From Diphasiastrum complanatum (taxonomy: Eukaryota; Streptophyta; Lycopodiopsida; Lycopodiales; Lycopodiaceae), in NCBI GenBank assembly GCA_029204225.1, contig CM055098.1:4618607-4682606 (forward strand): a stretch of 64,000 nt of DNA. The letters are read 5' to 3'. Positions 28,465 through 41,300 of this stretch are shown here, one piece after another; position 1 is the first letter of the stretch, and every line of letters starts with the position of its first letter. Both the position numbers and the translations under genes were made by a program. Below the pieces are notes generated by a model that saw only the letters and a list, made by a program, of their open reading frames with translations, did no database searches and was not told the origin of the DNA.

Positions 28465-28509
28465 ACGCGCGCACGCGTGCGCGTGCACACACACACACAC
28501 GCACACACA
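28465..28509. repeat. Strictly alternating purine-pyrimidine tract (45 bp)
   Basis: From ACGCGCGCACGC through GTGCGCGTGC into an AC run, every step alternates purine and pyrimidine, with a CG/GC-rich first half. Such tracts favour left-handed Z-DNA under supercoiling. Confidence 0.9.
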
Positions 28510-29133
28510 GCTATTTCATCTTCTGCTAATATCTAATCTTGGTGATCTAACTTTTTCTCCGATTGGCTAAGATTTTTTATTAAATGGAATTATATTTTCG
28601 AATAGATGGATGGATCCATATTAAATCATTGTCCGAAATCCATTTCTTCCTAAAGCTACCAAAATTTAGACACTAGAGATTTAATGTCTAGCCAATTGTC
28701 TACCAAAACAAATTGTTGGGGTAGCCCATTACAAGTAGGTTGGGATTAAAGTAGTTATGATATTGTGACTTTTTACCAATTTTGTGAGTATCTTCGACAA
28801 ATTTCTTTTAGCCAACAATGAATTTTATTTCTATAACTAAAAGTTGGTTAATTTGGTCACCTATTGAGTTATAATGAAGTAACTATTAATAATGTAAAAA
28901 ATTTGTCCAAATTATTTTTTAATATTCTATCACTCCTATGATTGTCCTTAAAGGTAAATAACCTAAATGTCTTATCATTCCTATACTTGTCTTTAAAGAT
29001 TAATGTCTTATCTCATGTTTGGGGACAAAAAAAAATTTCTTTTCAAGTCGAGTGAAGAAAAGAGAAGAAGGGGGAGATCTTGAGAGAGGGATAGGGAAGG
29101 ATCGTGAGATAGGATGTGTATGCATGGGGTTGG
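28510..29133. other. Unassigned gene-free stretch
   Basis: AT-rich, ending in a purine-rich stretch just before the LTR at 29134. Nothing coding. Confidence 0.5.
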
Positions 29134-29906
29134 TGTTGGAATTCGATGCTCACCCTCAAATCCATTTATTAATGAGCATCCTGAAAACTTTACAAAACCC
29201 AAAAAATAGAAGGCTCGAGTTTTTCAGAAGATCAAAAAATCCAGTATCGGATTTTTTCGACCCAATTCCGACCCTGGGTCGGGTCAGATCAGTTCAAATT
29301 TTTTTCGACCCTTCATGTTTGACCCTGGATCGGATCGAATCGGATTGGGGCTAATTTTTCCGACCTTGACTATATTTTTGACCCAGTGTAAAAATTGATC
29401 CTTTGTATATTTTCTGATACATTGTAATTTTCGATATTGTCGGTCAGAAATCCAACCCAACGACTTCGCATTGACAGTCTGCCTACGTTATACATGTATT
29501 CACAGTTACAAAGCGGTTGTAATTAATATAGAAGATAGCATTCAATGCGAGTTAATTAAAGATATTTTCAATACATCTATTCCTAGAATCTGCATCAAAA
29601 AATTTCTTCTGATCTTATGATATTCAAAAACATCTAATAATTGTTTCAATCAATTCATTCAGATAGTTCTGTTGCATGTGTTATCACACACAACGATCAG
29701 AGTTCTCAATCTATAGCCAGCCACTTTATGTGATTGTACTCCTTGAGAATATTAATCAGAGTACATTTTTGTCTCCACTCAGTTGTTGTTCCATTGCAGA
29801 TTTTTAATTCATTCATTTTTTAAAGGTCTGTTGCTAACTGTGGAACTTCTAATCCTATTGTCCACTCGCTCCCATCTTTCGCTCACAAATCCACTGATTT
29901 CTGACA
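29134..29906 (+). repeat. LTR (plus orientation) with adjacent primer site
   Basis: 773 bp beginning TGTTGGAATTCGATGCTCA and ending TTTCTGACA, followed at once by TGGTATCAGAGTAGG (29907-29921), an initiator tRNA-Met type primer site. Its first ~350 bp, including repeated GACCC / GGATCGGATCG words, recur in inverted orientation at about 32340-32775. Only about 15-30 bp of leader follow before minus-strand gypsy coding sequence begins. Confidence 0.75.
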
Positions 29907-29921
29907 TGGTATCAGAGTAGG
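29907..29921 (+). other. Primer-binding site
   Basis: TGGTATCAGAGTAGG on the plus strand, directly after the LTR end CTGACA. Confidence 0.8.
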
Positions 29922-29935
29922 CAGTTCAGTAATCT

Positions 29936-31717
29936 GTACATTGTCTATAGAGCTTGTCTCTCAGATTCCATTCTAGCACGAGGGATGTGGAAATGATATT
30001 GACACTGGAGCCACCATCAAGAACTGCTAAAACTTCACGTGATTGGTGATGGGTAGCTGGGATTTTGATGTTGCCTCATTCGTTGAGTGGATTGGTTAGG
30101 TGTAAGGGCATTTCAGACAACTCATCAGGGCTGGTGGTGTCATTGGACTGGATCTGGTGTTTCCATTTGTCATCATGGTTCCAGAGAACATGGAAAGGAA
30201 GAGGGACATTGGCTTGTAGTAAATCTCCCCAGACTTCGGTACCTTCAGGGGTTTTGCTTTCAAAAGGCTTGTGAGGTACTTTATGGGAGGTGTAAGATTA
30301 TTGGTCAGCATTGCGGATTTGCTGGCAATACTGATTATGTAGCCGAATTTTTTCAAATGGGTGGACCCAAGTAGGATGGTTTCAACTAGTAAAGTTTCTA
30401 CTTGCACTGAACAGACAGGAGCAAAAGGTTTGGATCGGGATGGGCAGTCCTTCATGTGATGTTCAATACCACAATTTTCACAAGCTGGAGGAAAGCAGAG
30501 TTTATTTGGGCAACGAATACTAGGAATGCTCACCTGCATAGATAAAACATTCTCGTATTGCGGGGAGTTGATGCGCGACAAAGACAGCTTGGTTTGGATT
30601 GTAAGCTTGGGCATTAGGATCCACTGCTTGAGCATTAGAATCATATGTATAATAAAAGTAGAGTATTACGGGTGAGTATTGTCTTCCACATAGTAGGTTG
30701 CCGGATCGATGGTATTCGGATCAAGATAATGGACAGCTTGTTGTGGGGCAGCTTGATTAACGACAAACTGTTGACATGGTGGTTGGTATTGATCTGGTGC
30801 AGTTGGTCGTGGTTGGTAGATCCTTGGTCATGGAAAAGGCTATTGTGGAGGGTAGGGGCGATATACTCGATAGATTGTGGGTCTGGTTGCTGTTGGAAAA
30901 TGGTTTCGTAGTTGAGGGCATTCATTAGCAGTATAATGCTGTGAGCAGATTATACACCAGACATTTTCTCTTGCGGGAAATGATTTCTCAGCAATCTGTT
31001 TCATTGCGGTTTAAAAATTGGTAGGGAGCTTATCCATATGAGATTGTTGAGCTTTTTGCCAGGTTTCCATTTGATGTAGTAAGTTCAGAAGATTGGACAA
31101 CATTGTCAGACTTTGGGTGATTAGGATGGTCCGGATTCTTAGATTTCTTTTCACGATGGTCAAAGTCATCGTCGGAACCTTCATCTTCCTCACATATAGC
31201 ATAGTCATCACATGTTTAAGTTGACCATAAAGGTCAACTGATTTGAGTTTATGGCTGATGTTTTTAGGCAATCCAACCAAGAACAGTTTTATGGCCATAT
31301 GTTTGGTGATATTTTCATCAACACATTCTACTTTGAGACGTTTAAAATGCTCAATGTAGTTTTGAATAGACTCTTCACGACACATCTTGATATGGGTAAT
31401 TTGGATGAATGGGCTCTAAGTCAGTTTGGATGGTTTAAAATGCTTGATGAGAGCGTCCTTGAGGTTGGTCCAAGAAGCAAGATTAGGAGCTTCAAGATTA
31501 AGATACCACTCCTTGGTTGTTCCATAGAGTACCATGGGAAATAGGTGAAGCTTTTCAGTTTTTGAGGTATCTCCAAAAAAATGGCATGCATTATCAAAGT
31601 CTTGGAGAAATCGGACTGGGTCAGATTCTCCATCGTACTTTGGTCATCAATTCGTGGAATTTAGCGTTCTAATCGTAGAGGAGTCAGATTAGAAGATTCA
31701 ACACAGTCACGAGACAT
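29936..31717 (-). pseudogene. Gypsy gag-protease remnant
   Basis: The minus strand opens with ATG at about 31717 (MSRDCVESSNLTPLRLER, then a stop). Gag continues around 31633-31421 and 31385-31011 (SIQNYIEHFKRLKVECVDEN, LFLVGLPKNISHKLKS), and a Gln/Asn-rich linker at 30925-30641. A zinc knuckle CENCGIEHHMKDC lies near 30480; it has one residue less than the usual spacing before His. A retropepsin site VLDGGSSVNIIS near 30020 ends the readable part. Pol is absent: the frame stops at the plus-strand primer site. Several stops and frameshifts show it is dead. Protease before any integrase and the gag style indicate Ty3/gypsy. Confidence 0.82.
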
Positions 31718-32111
31718 GATGTAGAGTGTGGAGGAGAGTAACAATACAGATGATCAGGTCATTACTGTACTTGGCAAAAAAAAAAAGACAGTTTGCTTGT
31801 AGAATGGAGAGTGTAGAACAAAAAAAATTGGTCTCTCTGGCTGTAATAAAATTCGCGGACAGGCTGAGAAATCGTAGAGAGGCAGATAAATCGAACTATG
31901 GGACTCGCGAATTCTAACACGGAGTGTTATTTGTTAGAATATTGATTTTTTTCAATATTTTTGGAAAAAAATTTAAACTGTTAGAATTCTCGGGTGGGGC
32001 AGAGAATTCGGGCTCACTGAGGACGATTTCGTAGGCTAAATGACGATTTTTGATATAGAGGTTTTACTGACAGATAGGGAATATGGGAAAAAATATGAAT
32101 TTCTGATACTA

Positions 32112-32775
32112 GGCTTCAACTGAAAATTGTTGATGAAAAAAATACTGGAATACAGCAATAATAACTAACTGACCCTAAACTTACTTAACCACTGATCATC
32201 GTTACAAAATTACATTGTTACAAAAGATGTTTGTCAAGATGTTGACTCTATTGGAAGTCAGATGATCAGTGCATTGGAATCCTAAGTTAATCTACTTATA
32301 GTCCCACAGAATGTAGTTGTTATTTTATCAGTATGTGGGTCGGATTTTCTAGTTAACAGTATAAAAAAAAAACATATAAAGAATCGGATTTATACAAAGG
32401 GTCGGATAATTTACAAAGGGTAGGATTTATACAAAGAGTCGGACTTAGTAGACCCGATCTGATCATATCCAGGGTCAGAAGATGCCCGGATAAATTAGAC
32501 CCGATAAAATCCGATCCGATCCAGGGTCAAAGATGCCTGGATATTTTTTGATTCGATCCAGAGTCGGAAAATCTCTCTTTGATGGGATTAACATTGGGTC
32601 AAAAGATAGGCTTGGGTCAAAAAAATTCTATCCTAAATTTTTCTATCTTCTTTACATAACTTCGAGCCTTCTTCCTTTTTTTTTTTTTTTGTTGTTTTCA
32701 AGAATAGATATAAACAATAGTTATCTAGGATGCTCATTACCTAATGGAATTGGGCTTGAGCATAGAATTCCAACA
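32112..32775 (-). repeat. LTR (minus orientation), inverted partner
   Basis: On the minus strand this begins TGTTGGAATTCTATGCTCA (32775) and shares with 29134-29480 the words TAATGAGCATCCT, AGAAGGCTCGA and CTGGATCGGATCG. A degenerate primer site TAGTATCAGAA (32111-32101) follows, then leader and the gag start at 31717. It is therefore the 5' LTR of the gypsy remnant. The inner half is not obviously similar to the other arm, so boundaries are approximate. Confidence 0.6.
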
Positions 32776-32925
32776 CATACTTCCTCTTTTTTATTATCCT
32801 AGTGTGCCTTTGTGTAGTTGCTAGTTTTTTAGGCAAAGAGGTGGTGACTCATCTTCGTGGCTCTTCATTGGAATGAGCCTTACTACTTGTGCTACAACAA
32901 CACTCAAGTTCTTCTCTAGAAGAAC
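32776..32925. other. Short spacer
   Basis: No feature seen between the LTR start and the next copia scrap. Confidence 0.4.
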
Positions 32926-33255
32926 CTGGTTAAAGCTGAGTACGTGGAAGCCACTCAAGCAATCAAGAAGTGTTGTGACAAAGACAATTAAATTGCATTT
33001 CATTCAATTTTTTCCTACTTTATCTTTTGTGGCAACAATAGCTACATTTATTTGTCTTTGAATCATAGGTTTTACTCTAGAATGAATCACATAGAACTCA
33101 GTTCCATTTTATGAGGGATAAAGTTCGAGAAAAACATATTGAGCTAGTTCATTGTCATACCTAAAAAACGGTAGCTAATATGTTGACTAAGGCATTAAAC
33201 ATTTGGTTTGTATAGATATTTACTTATCACAAAAAAATTAAAGTAGCATTTAAGG
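32926..33255 (+). pseudogene. Copia RNase H scrap
   Basis: Plus-strand pieces AEYVEATQAIKK (32937), NNSYIYLSLNHRFYSRMNHIEL (about 33035-33100, split by frameshift) and VREKHIELVHCHT-KTVANMLTKAL (about 33125-33205) are the copia RNase H tail. TTTAAGGGGGAG (33250-33260) is the polypurine tract. Everything upstream of RNase H is missing. Confidence 0.8.
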
Positions 33256-33263
33256 GGGAGCAT

Positions 33264-35425
33264 TGAAAATACATTAATTTTCACTCCAAAATCTAGACTC
33301 CCACTTTGTAAAGCCACATTCAAAATTAGCATATAGCCTTTTTACAATATTTCAATGTATAGAATTTTTGTTGTAATAAACTAGTTGGCATTGAATTGGC
33401 ATTTGTAGCCAGTATCCAAAGGGTCTTAGTCTATCCAAAGAGACTATCAATTGTAAGTAACAATCTTGAGGCCTTAGAATTGGCTCTAAAATTGTTAAGT
33501 TCTCTAAGCTTACTAAGGTACCAACAATGATCAGTACATATTGACCATGGGCTCAGTAAGCGAGCCTTATGCATTAAGATGTTTTGGAATGATCCTTACT
33601 CCAATATCACACTAGTAGAAAGCATTCAAGTGTCGTGTAGACTTCTCAGATTAGTTTGAAGACTGATAATGCAATATTGAGATGACCAAAACTATTGCGT
33701 AGACACTCGTTGATTGCATGTATCTTTATTTTCATGCTCCGATTTAAATGCATTACATTCCATACTTGCTCTCGCTCTATTCTATACATATTTAATCAGA
33801 GAGCATAAGTGCTTGGAGATTAAAGACTGCTGCCAAGATAAGTACTTGATAGTAAAGATGGTAGATTGACATACCAAGTACTAACTTAGACTTAGTGCAC
33901 TTCGTACAGCCAATAGTAAATATTCAACATAGCTGATCGTATGTGCATTCTGCCATTAGTGCGTAGAGTCTCCACTTTCGTGATCTTGTGTATTTCAGTA
34001 GTTTGCCTTTTGTTCGATTGTGCAAACGGTCTTGAGTTAATGGTAGTTCTTATAAGATTTATACTATGAAGAGGAAGATCTCCAAGTGGCACCTTCAAAA
34101 TGTTGATTGGCATTTTTCAATGTCAATTTTTCTGTTGACTAGTCAAAGGTTAGCAATTCCATTGAATGGGATTTTTATACTGACTCTTGCAATCGATATT
34201 TTTTCCTACTTAGGCCTTTTGGCATTTTTCTACTTATGCCTTTTTGGCATTTTTCAATCGCTCAAATCTTTGTTCTGCAAACTCAAGATTTTCATTAACC
34301 AATAATGTTGGTCAACATTTGTCAGTCTGTGCAAAACTTAGTGTATTTTTGCAAATTGTGCCAAATCTTTGCATTCTTGCAAACTATGCTAAATATCGTG
34401 TAAATCTGGATACTATTAAAAAAACTTGAGTATTTCTACAAATTTAATAGGTTCTTAATAAAAGAAGAATTAAGTGGGAATTCTAACAATGGACACCTAG
34501 TTAAACTGATATTTCTCACAATTTAGGCATCAACTCTTTAATCCCACCATTCAAAATATATAAAATCATGTTTTCTAAAATTTGTTTTTGTATGGAAGGT
34601 CAATTAGACATGTGAATCAGCACACATCTAAGTTTCAGGCTCATTTGACACCTTCCTAATACATCTAGGAGATTAAATTTTGAGCAAGATCTTTCAAAAT
34701 TGAGAGAAGTCTACAATACATGTCACATATGAGTAAATCAATGCTTGTTTTTCTTCAACACATTTACATACATGATATTCTTTATTGGCCATATAGCTCA
34801 TTATCTATAACAATCCAACCTTTGTAAATCATAATAGAAATCAACATGGAAGGAAATATTTTACATTAAAAAAAAAAATCCTATATCAAGATGGATGTTA
34901 TTAGCCTTTCATGTGATATTGTCCACAGTTCTTGGGTAAAAACTATTACTTGTTACTACCTCCCATGTTTTCGATTTTGTAAATTTGAGATATCCATAAG
35001 GGCATCTAGCTAGACCAATACCTTAAAAATTTGACAATATATTCCATCTTGACCAATGGAATCAAACATCCCTCAAGATATGTAGCCTTACCATTGTCAA
35101 CCTAATCCAATTCCTTATTGGGACTTCCCTTTGGAATTGCTTGCCTCCCATACCACAAGTTTTTCCTCCAAGAAGACCCTCAATTTCATAATCTGTTGAC
35201 ATAGCCAGAACAGCAGTAGCCGAATACGCTAGTTCCTCGAAGATCAAATTGACACAGAGTTCCTCCAAATAGATTTATTGACAATGCCATAGCCACTTGT
35301 TATTTTGTCGAGGATCTAGTCGATTATTTTGAGGCAATTTCTAGTCCAGATGTAGATAACCGGAGATGAACGATGGACAAAGAGTCTCAATCTCTCATTA
35401 AAAACTAGACATGCTTGTTATCGAC
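33264..35425 (+). repeat. 3' LTR start and unassigned sequence
   Basis: TGAAAATACATT at 33264 follows the polypurine tract and CAT, so an LTR starts here. Its end is not visible. A word GGCATTTTTC recurs at about 34110, 34210 and 34245. From about 34500 to 35425 I recognise nothing; a minus-strand open frame at 35268-35062 has no known motif. Confidence 0.4.
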
Positions 35426-35429
35426 CCCT

Positions 35430-37255
35430 CAATTGGTAAGAATGTCATTTATTGCAAATGACTTTATCGAATCAAGTACAAAGTCGATGGATTAGTTGAT
35501 CGATTGAAGGCAAGGTTAGTTTCCAGGGGATTTTCTCAAATCTCGAATGTTGATTATTTGAAAACTTTTAGTCCCATAGTCAAATATTCAGCAATCAGAC
35601 TTTTTATTTCATTCGCAACAGTGGTAGATCTAGAAATTTACCAAATAATTGTACAAACAACATTTTTACATGATGTGATCGCAGAAGACATTTATATGAC
35701 TCAACTTGAAGGCCGTGAGTTGGAGGGTAACACGCATCATGTATGCAAGCTAAAAAAGCCTCTCTAGGGGCTTAAACAATGGTCTTATGCTTGGTTTCAT
35801 CAAATCAATGAATTATTTATTCATTCAGTAAGGCTTTATACTAAGTTAAACTGATTATATTGTCTATTACAAAAGAGCGGATTCATATTTCATTATCATT
35901 ACATTATATGTTGATGACACATTATTTTTTAGTAATGACATTCGAATGTTAAGAAGGATGTCAGAACATGTTATCAAAGGAATTCGACATGATAGATTTA
36001 GGGGAGACCCATATTTGCCTTGGTATACAGATTTACATAGATCGTAATCAGAGATTGATTTACATCAGTCAACAAAGATTGTTTCATGACTTGCTATTCA
36101 AGCATCAAATGGCCGACTACAAACCAACCAAGTCTCTAATGGATCTAGGGTCGAAATATGCGGAGGACCAATATCCCCAGTCGTTTGAAGAAGTCAAGCA
36201 AATAAAATTGTATCTGTATCATTCAATTATTGGCTCTCTTACATATCCTAACATATTATCATCACCTTATACATTGATGATACGTTGCTCTTCAGCAACA
36301 ATACCAAAATGGTCACGGATGCAAAATAGATGTTGTTCTCAAAATTCGACATGACTGATTTGGGTGAAGCTCACTTATGTCCTGGAATTCAAATCCACAA
36401 AGATAGAGCAATTGACCGATTTACATCACTCAACAAAGGTATCTTCACAATGTTCTTAACATATACAATTTGATGAATTGTAAATTAGCTCACTCACCAA
36501 TGGATCCAGGCCTGCATTTGTCGAAGGATCAATGTCCCCAGACCAAACAGGAAGAGGAGCAGATGAGAGAATATTCGTATCGATCGATACTTGGATCTCT
36601 CGTGTACGCAATGGTCTGTACAGGTCCAGATATCTCTTTTTGTTGTAAGCTCACTCAGCCAATATATGGCTAATCCTGGCATTACCCATTGGAAGGCTCT
36701 TATTCGAGTCATGAGATATATTCGAGCTACCATGGACCAGTGCATCTGCTATGGAGATGTCAGCAACGACAATCTTCATCAGCTCAGTGGCTATTTTGAT
36801 GCAGCTGGGGAGGAGATGCAAACAATCGTAAATCCACATATGGATTTACATTCTTCTTCAACGGCGGTCCTATTTTGTGGAACAGTCGTAAGCAAACCTC
36901 TATCGCAATTTCTTCTTCTGAAGCAAAATACATTGCTGCTTCTTAAACTATTAAGGAAGCGCTTTGGTTGAGAAATTTGCTGTCAGACATCAATTTGTAT
37001 CAGTACAGCCCTACAATTTTGTTTTGTGATAACCAAAGTGCTATTGCCTTATCGGCCAACCCTAGATTTCATTCTAGGAGTAAGCACATTGAGATCAGAT
37101 ATCACTACATCAGGGGCAAGGTTCTCGATAGGGAGGTTCTTGCAGAACGCAAGACATGGTTGCAGACATTTTCACGAAAGCACTCAGTATTAATGCACAC
37201 AACAAATTTTGTGCATTGCTCAATCTAAAGATCAAGGCATTCATGGATCCAGATT
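35430..37255 (+). pseudogene. Chimeric copia RT-RNase H remnant with doubled RT segment
   Basis: It starts within reverse transcriptase (IKYKVDGLVDRLKARLVSRGFSQ, 35477 onward), then a first active-site segment ITLYVDDTLFFSND near 35895. After GSLTYP (about 36225) a second, diverged segment ITLYIDDTLLFSNNTKMVTDAK starts near 36262. That runs through the same RT stretch again to GSLVYAMVCTGPDISF (about 36595). RNase H follows once (RFHSRSKHIEIRYHYI, about 37070), then a polypurine tract GGAGGGGG at 37257-37264. Stops and frameshifts are frequent. Integrase and everything upstream are missing. Confidence 0.88.
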
Positions 37256-37264
37256 AGGAGGGGG

Positions 37265-38320
37265 TGTTGGATTTACTCCTTCTACTCTCCTAAATCCCAT
37301 TTTTAATCTGCCTCCATTCTTGCTGCATATTTACAAACGTTGTCACGTAGCCTGCATAATTACATGCAAATTCGCATAGACGAATAAAAGGCGAAAGAAT
37401 CACGAACATTGTGTTTTTACACAGGTTATGGTGACAGGCAAAAAGGGGACACTATCCTACAGAATGCCGAAGGTGCCCTAAAAGCTAAGGCACCCTGTAA
37501 ATCTTATCCTAAGGCCATTCGTAAGAGTGACCCACTTTTCGCATCATCACAAACGTTCACTTCAGCACTAGCTGACATCGCACCCTTTTATGCTCACTCC
37601 ATGCAGTTGCGCTAACGGATTGGACAACGATTGCAGTCACCCACAATCTCCTACAAACAACACATCCACTTTGTACTTTCACATCTACACACCTATAATA
37701 TTATGTATATATACGTATTTTGGACACCATTCATGAAGATGAGACGATGATGATCAGATGATCAAGAGAGTTGAAGAAGACGACATAAACGAAGTAGATG
37801 CCCTGAGCATTGATTCTTCATTTTGTCAGAATTAAGATTTAAATTCCTTCTTACAGATTTGAAATAAGATTTGTAGGGCACGCGGTTTCATTCGCTATTG
37901 TATTGTGCTCTACCACATTATTGACATGTATACATGATATACTTACTCTGATACAACTCTTTGTTCTACATTCAGATCTGTGTTAATATTGCTATGCTTA
38001 TTCTTTGTTCTGTTTGATCTTTCTAGCTGTTATTTTTGGTAATAGACGACTAACATTTAGTCTTATCATTCGCGAATCATTCGCGACTAATTATCAGTCG
38101 AGCACAGTCTATCTCTTTTGCGAATCATTCGCGACATATAATTTGTCTTGCTATTCACGACAAATTATTCTTCTGACGCTTCATTTATTAATGTTTGGAT
38201 ACGTAATCTAGAATGACCATGATTTCTATCACTAAAGTTTTGTCATTCTGATAGGCGTAGTCGTGCTTCCGGAGAGAGTCGTATAACTTATTCCGCTATG
38301 CACGAACATTTTCTGTTCGA
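37265..38320 (+). repeat. 3' LTR, same family as 62651 onward
   Basis: TGTTGGATTTACTCC starts right after the polypurine tract. The later part shares TTCGCGACTAATTAT, TACGTAATC, GATTTCTATCACTA, ATAGGCGTAGTC and TTATTCCGC-ATGCACGAA with 63560-63750. That makes the two LTRs diverged relatives of one family. The end is approximate; no primer site follows. Confidence 0.7.
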
Positions 38321-38340
38321 GTTCATTTCTCGTTCGTTTC

Positions 38341-41300
38341 TTGTTCGAGTTCGTTTCTCATTCGTGTTCGTCATTTATTCTCCCCCTCTCTCCCAACAAC
38401 GACAACCAACAAACATCCTCCTGTGACCATTGTCACAAGCCGGGGCACGCAGCCAACAAGTGCTGGTTTAACCCGACAATACCTTGCATGCACTGCAAGA
38501 AGAAGAGACATTCTGCATATGACTGCAGATTCAACCCGAAAAGAAAAAACAAACCTGACAAGGTGAATGTTGCAGAGTCGTCAAAGGATGCAAACAAAAG
38601 CAATGAGGCCTTCACGATATTCGATGAAGCCTCGACAAGCTACACTGAACAAGACTGCGATGTAGTCATTGATTCAGGAGCAATCTCACACATCACTTGC
38701 AACAAAAAAATCTTGATCAACTACAGAGAACTCGAAAACAACAGAGCAGTGATTCTAGGCGATGGGAGCCGACACGATGTCAAGGGCATCAGAACTCTAC
38801 AACTACGAACACTGATGGGACAAGCAGAGCTGCCAGGAGCACTCTACGTACCCTCATTAAGAAAAGACCTACTATCAGTCTCCAAGATGGAAGATCTTGG
38901 AATTCGAGTTCTATTCGATGGCAATGTATGTCGGATGATCGAGAAAACAACGAACAAGTTGCTGATAGTTGGATACAGAGAAGGCAATCTCTACCAAGCC
39001 AAGATAATCAGCAATTCTGATAGCATACTAGATGCATCAGAAAATGAAGATCAACTCTGGCACAGAAGAATGTATCATCTGAACATGAGGAGCCTCTATG
39101 ACATGAGCAAGAAGGACATAGTCACAGGTCTGAAAATATCCAGACTCTGTGAAGCCTGTCAGAAAGAGAAACAACATCGGAATCCATTCGTGCACGAGGG
39201 AAGAAGAGCTAGAGAAGTTCTTGAGCTCGTCCACTCAGATGTCTGTGGACCGATGAAAGATGATTCGCTCTCAGGATCGAGGCATTTCCTGACGTTCATT
39301 GATGACTACATCCGGATGACAACGATCTATTACTTGAAGAAAAATTTTGAAGTGTTTGACTCTTTCAAGAAGTTCGTGGCATTCGTAGAAAGACACACCT
39401 CAAAGAAGATTCAGATCATCAGGTCTGATAATGGAGGTGAGCACAGAATTTTCGAGATTCTGCCAAGAACAAGGAATAGAGCATCAATTCACTCCTGCGT
39501 ACACATCAGAATATAATGGTGTCGTAGAAAGAAGAAACATGACACTAGTCGAAGGAGCCAAATGCATGATGGCACAGGCTCGATTGCCAAGTCAATTTTG
39601 GGCTGAGGCAATAGCTATAGCAGTACACCTGCAAAACAGATCAACAATGACAGCCTTGGAAAACAAAACACCACAAGAAATGTGGACAGGTAGAAAGCCT
39701 GATATGTCATATGTGCGTGTATTCAGATGTGCAGCATACAAGCACATACCAAATGAACAAAGAAGCAAGCTCGACCAAAAGTCAGAGCAAACAATCATGG
39801 TGGGATACTCGAACGGATCACAAGTCTACAGACTCTACAACCCAACCACGAAGAAAGTCGTGTCAAGTAGAGATGTGAAGTTCGACGAGTCCACATTTCC
39901 TGGATTGAAGGACGAAAGGGACATGAGATCTTCACACTACTGCCAATTCAAGAGGGAGATCAAGGGCAAACATCAAATCAAAATGTCGAGCCCCATACCC
40001 CAGAGCAGCATGAAGCCGAAGATCAACCCGACGAAGAAGAAACATTTGAGCATCGATGAATCGAACCCAGAAGGTCGACAAGACAAAGAAGACCTCCAGA
40101 ACGATACACTGACAACCTTCAATGGATCGAAGAGACAAAGTTCGAATACTGTAGCTTCACTGAAGAGCCAACAACATATCAAAAAGCTATTCAGAGTCCA
40201 GAAGGTGAATTCTGGATGCAGGCAATGTCAGAAGAAATCGAATCAATGAGGCAAAACGAGGCACGAACACTAGAGCCACTGCCCGAAAATAAAAAGATCG
40301 TCGACTGTAAATGGGTCCACAAAAGAAAAAATCAAATAAGATGGCACTATCGGACGATATAAAGCAAGGCTTGTCGCGAAAGGCTACACACAAAGGTACG
40401 GCGTCGATTACTTCAATACATATTTACCAATGGTGAAAATGACAAGCATTCGACTGCTCCTTGCATACGCAACTCAATACAATCTGGAAATTTACCAGAT
40501 TGATGTAAAGACAGTCTTTCTCCACGGAGATCTAGAAGAATAAATCTTCATGAAATAGCCTGAAAGATTCGAAGACCCTGACAATCGACAATATGTTTGT
40601 CGTTTGCAACGATGCATTTATGGTCTGAAGCAGGCATCACGATCTTGGTATAAGAATATTGATGGTCTTCTGAAGTCTCTAGATTACATTCCTACACAAC
40701 CAGACTGTAATGTCTATATAAATGAAGTAGGAAGAAATTTTGTGATTCTGACTATATTTGTAGATGACTCCCTAATGATAGGAAATTAACGAAGAGTCAA
40801 ATTTCTAAAAGTTATGAAATCACAGATCTAGGAGAGGCAACAAAATGCCTTGGGCTGGAAATAAGAAGAAATCGAATAGGAAGGGAAATGCATCTGAGTC
40901 AGTCGGAATACGCCCAGAAAGTACTAAAGCAGTACCGAATGATGGTCTGCAAAGAAAAGGCCACACCAATGATAGCTGGAGCCAGACTAACGAAACATGA
41001 TTGCTTGAATATAGATGAGGAGAGACAGAAAATGGAAGGTATACCCTATCAAAACCTAATCGGTTGTCTGATGTACCTCACAATCTGTACTAGACCCGAT
41101 TTGGCCTTCTCTGTATATGCTTTAAGCCAATTCTCTTCAAATCCTGGCATGGCACATTGGCAAATGGCAAAGCGAATTCTGCAATATCTGAAGGGTACCC
41201 AAAACATGGGATTAACCTACAAAGAAGACGAAGGCAAAGGATTCGAGCTGCAACACTACAATGATGCAAGTTGGGCGAGCTGCAAAGACGACAACAAGTC

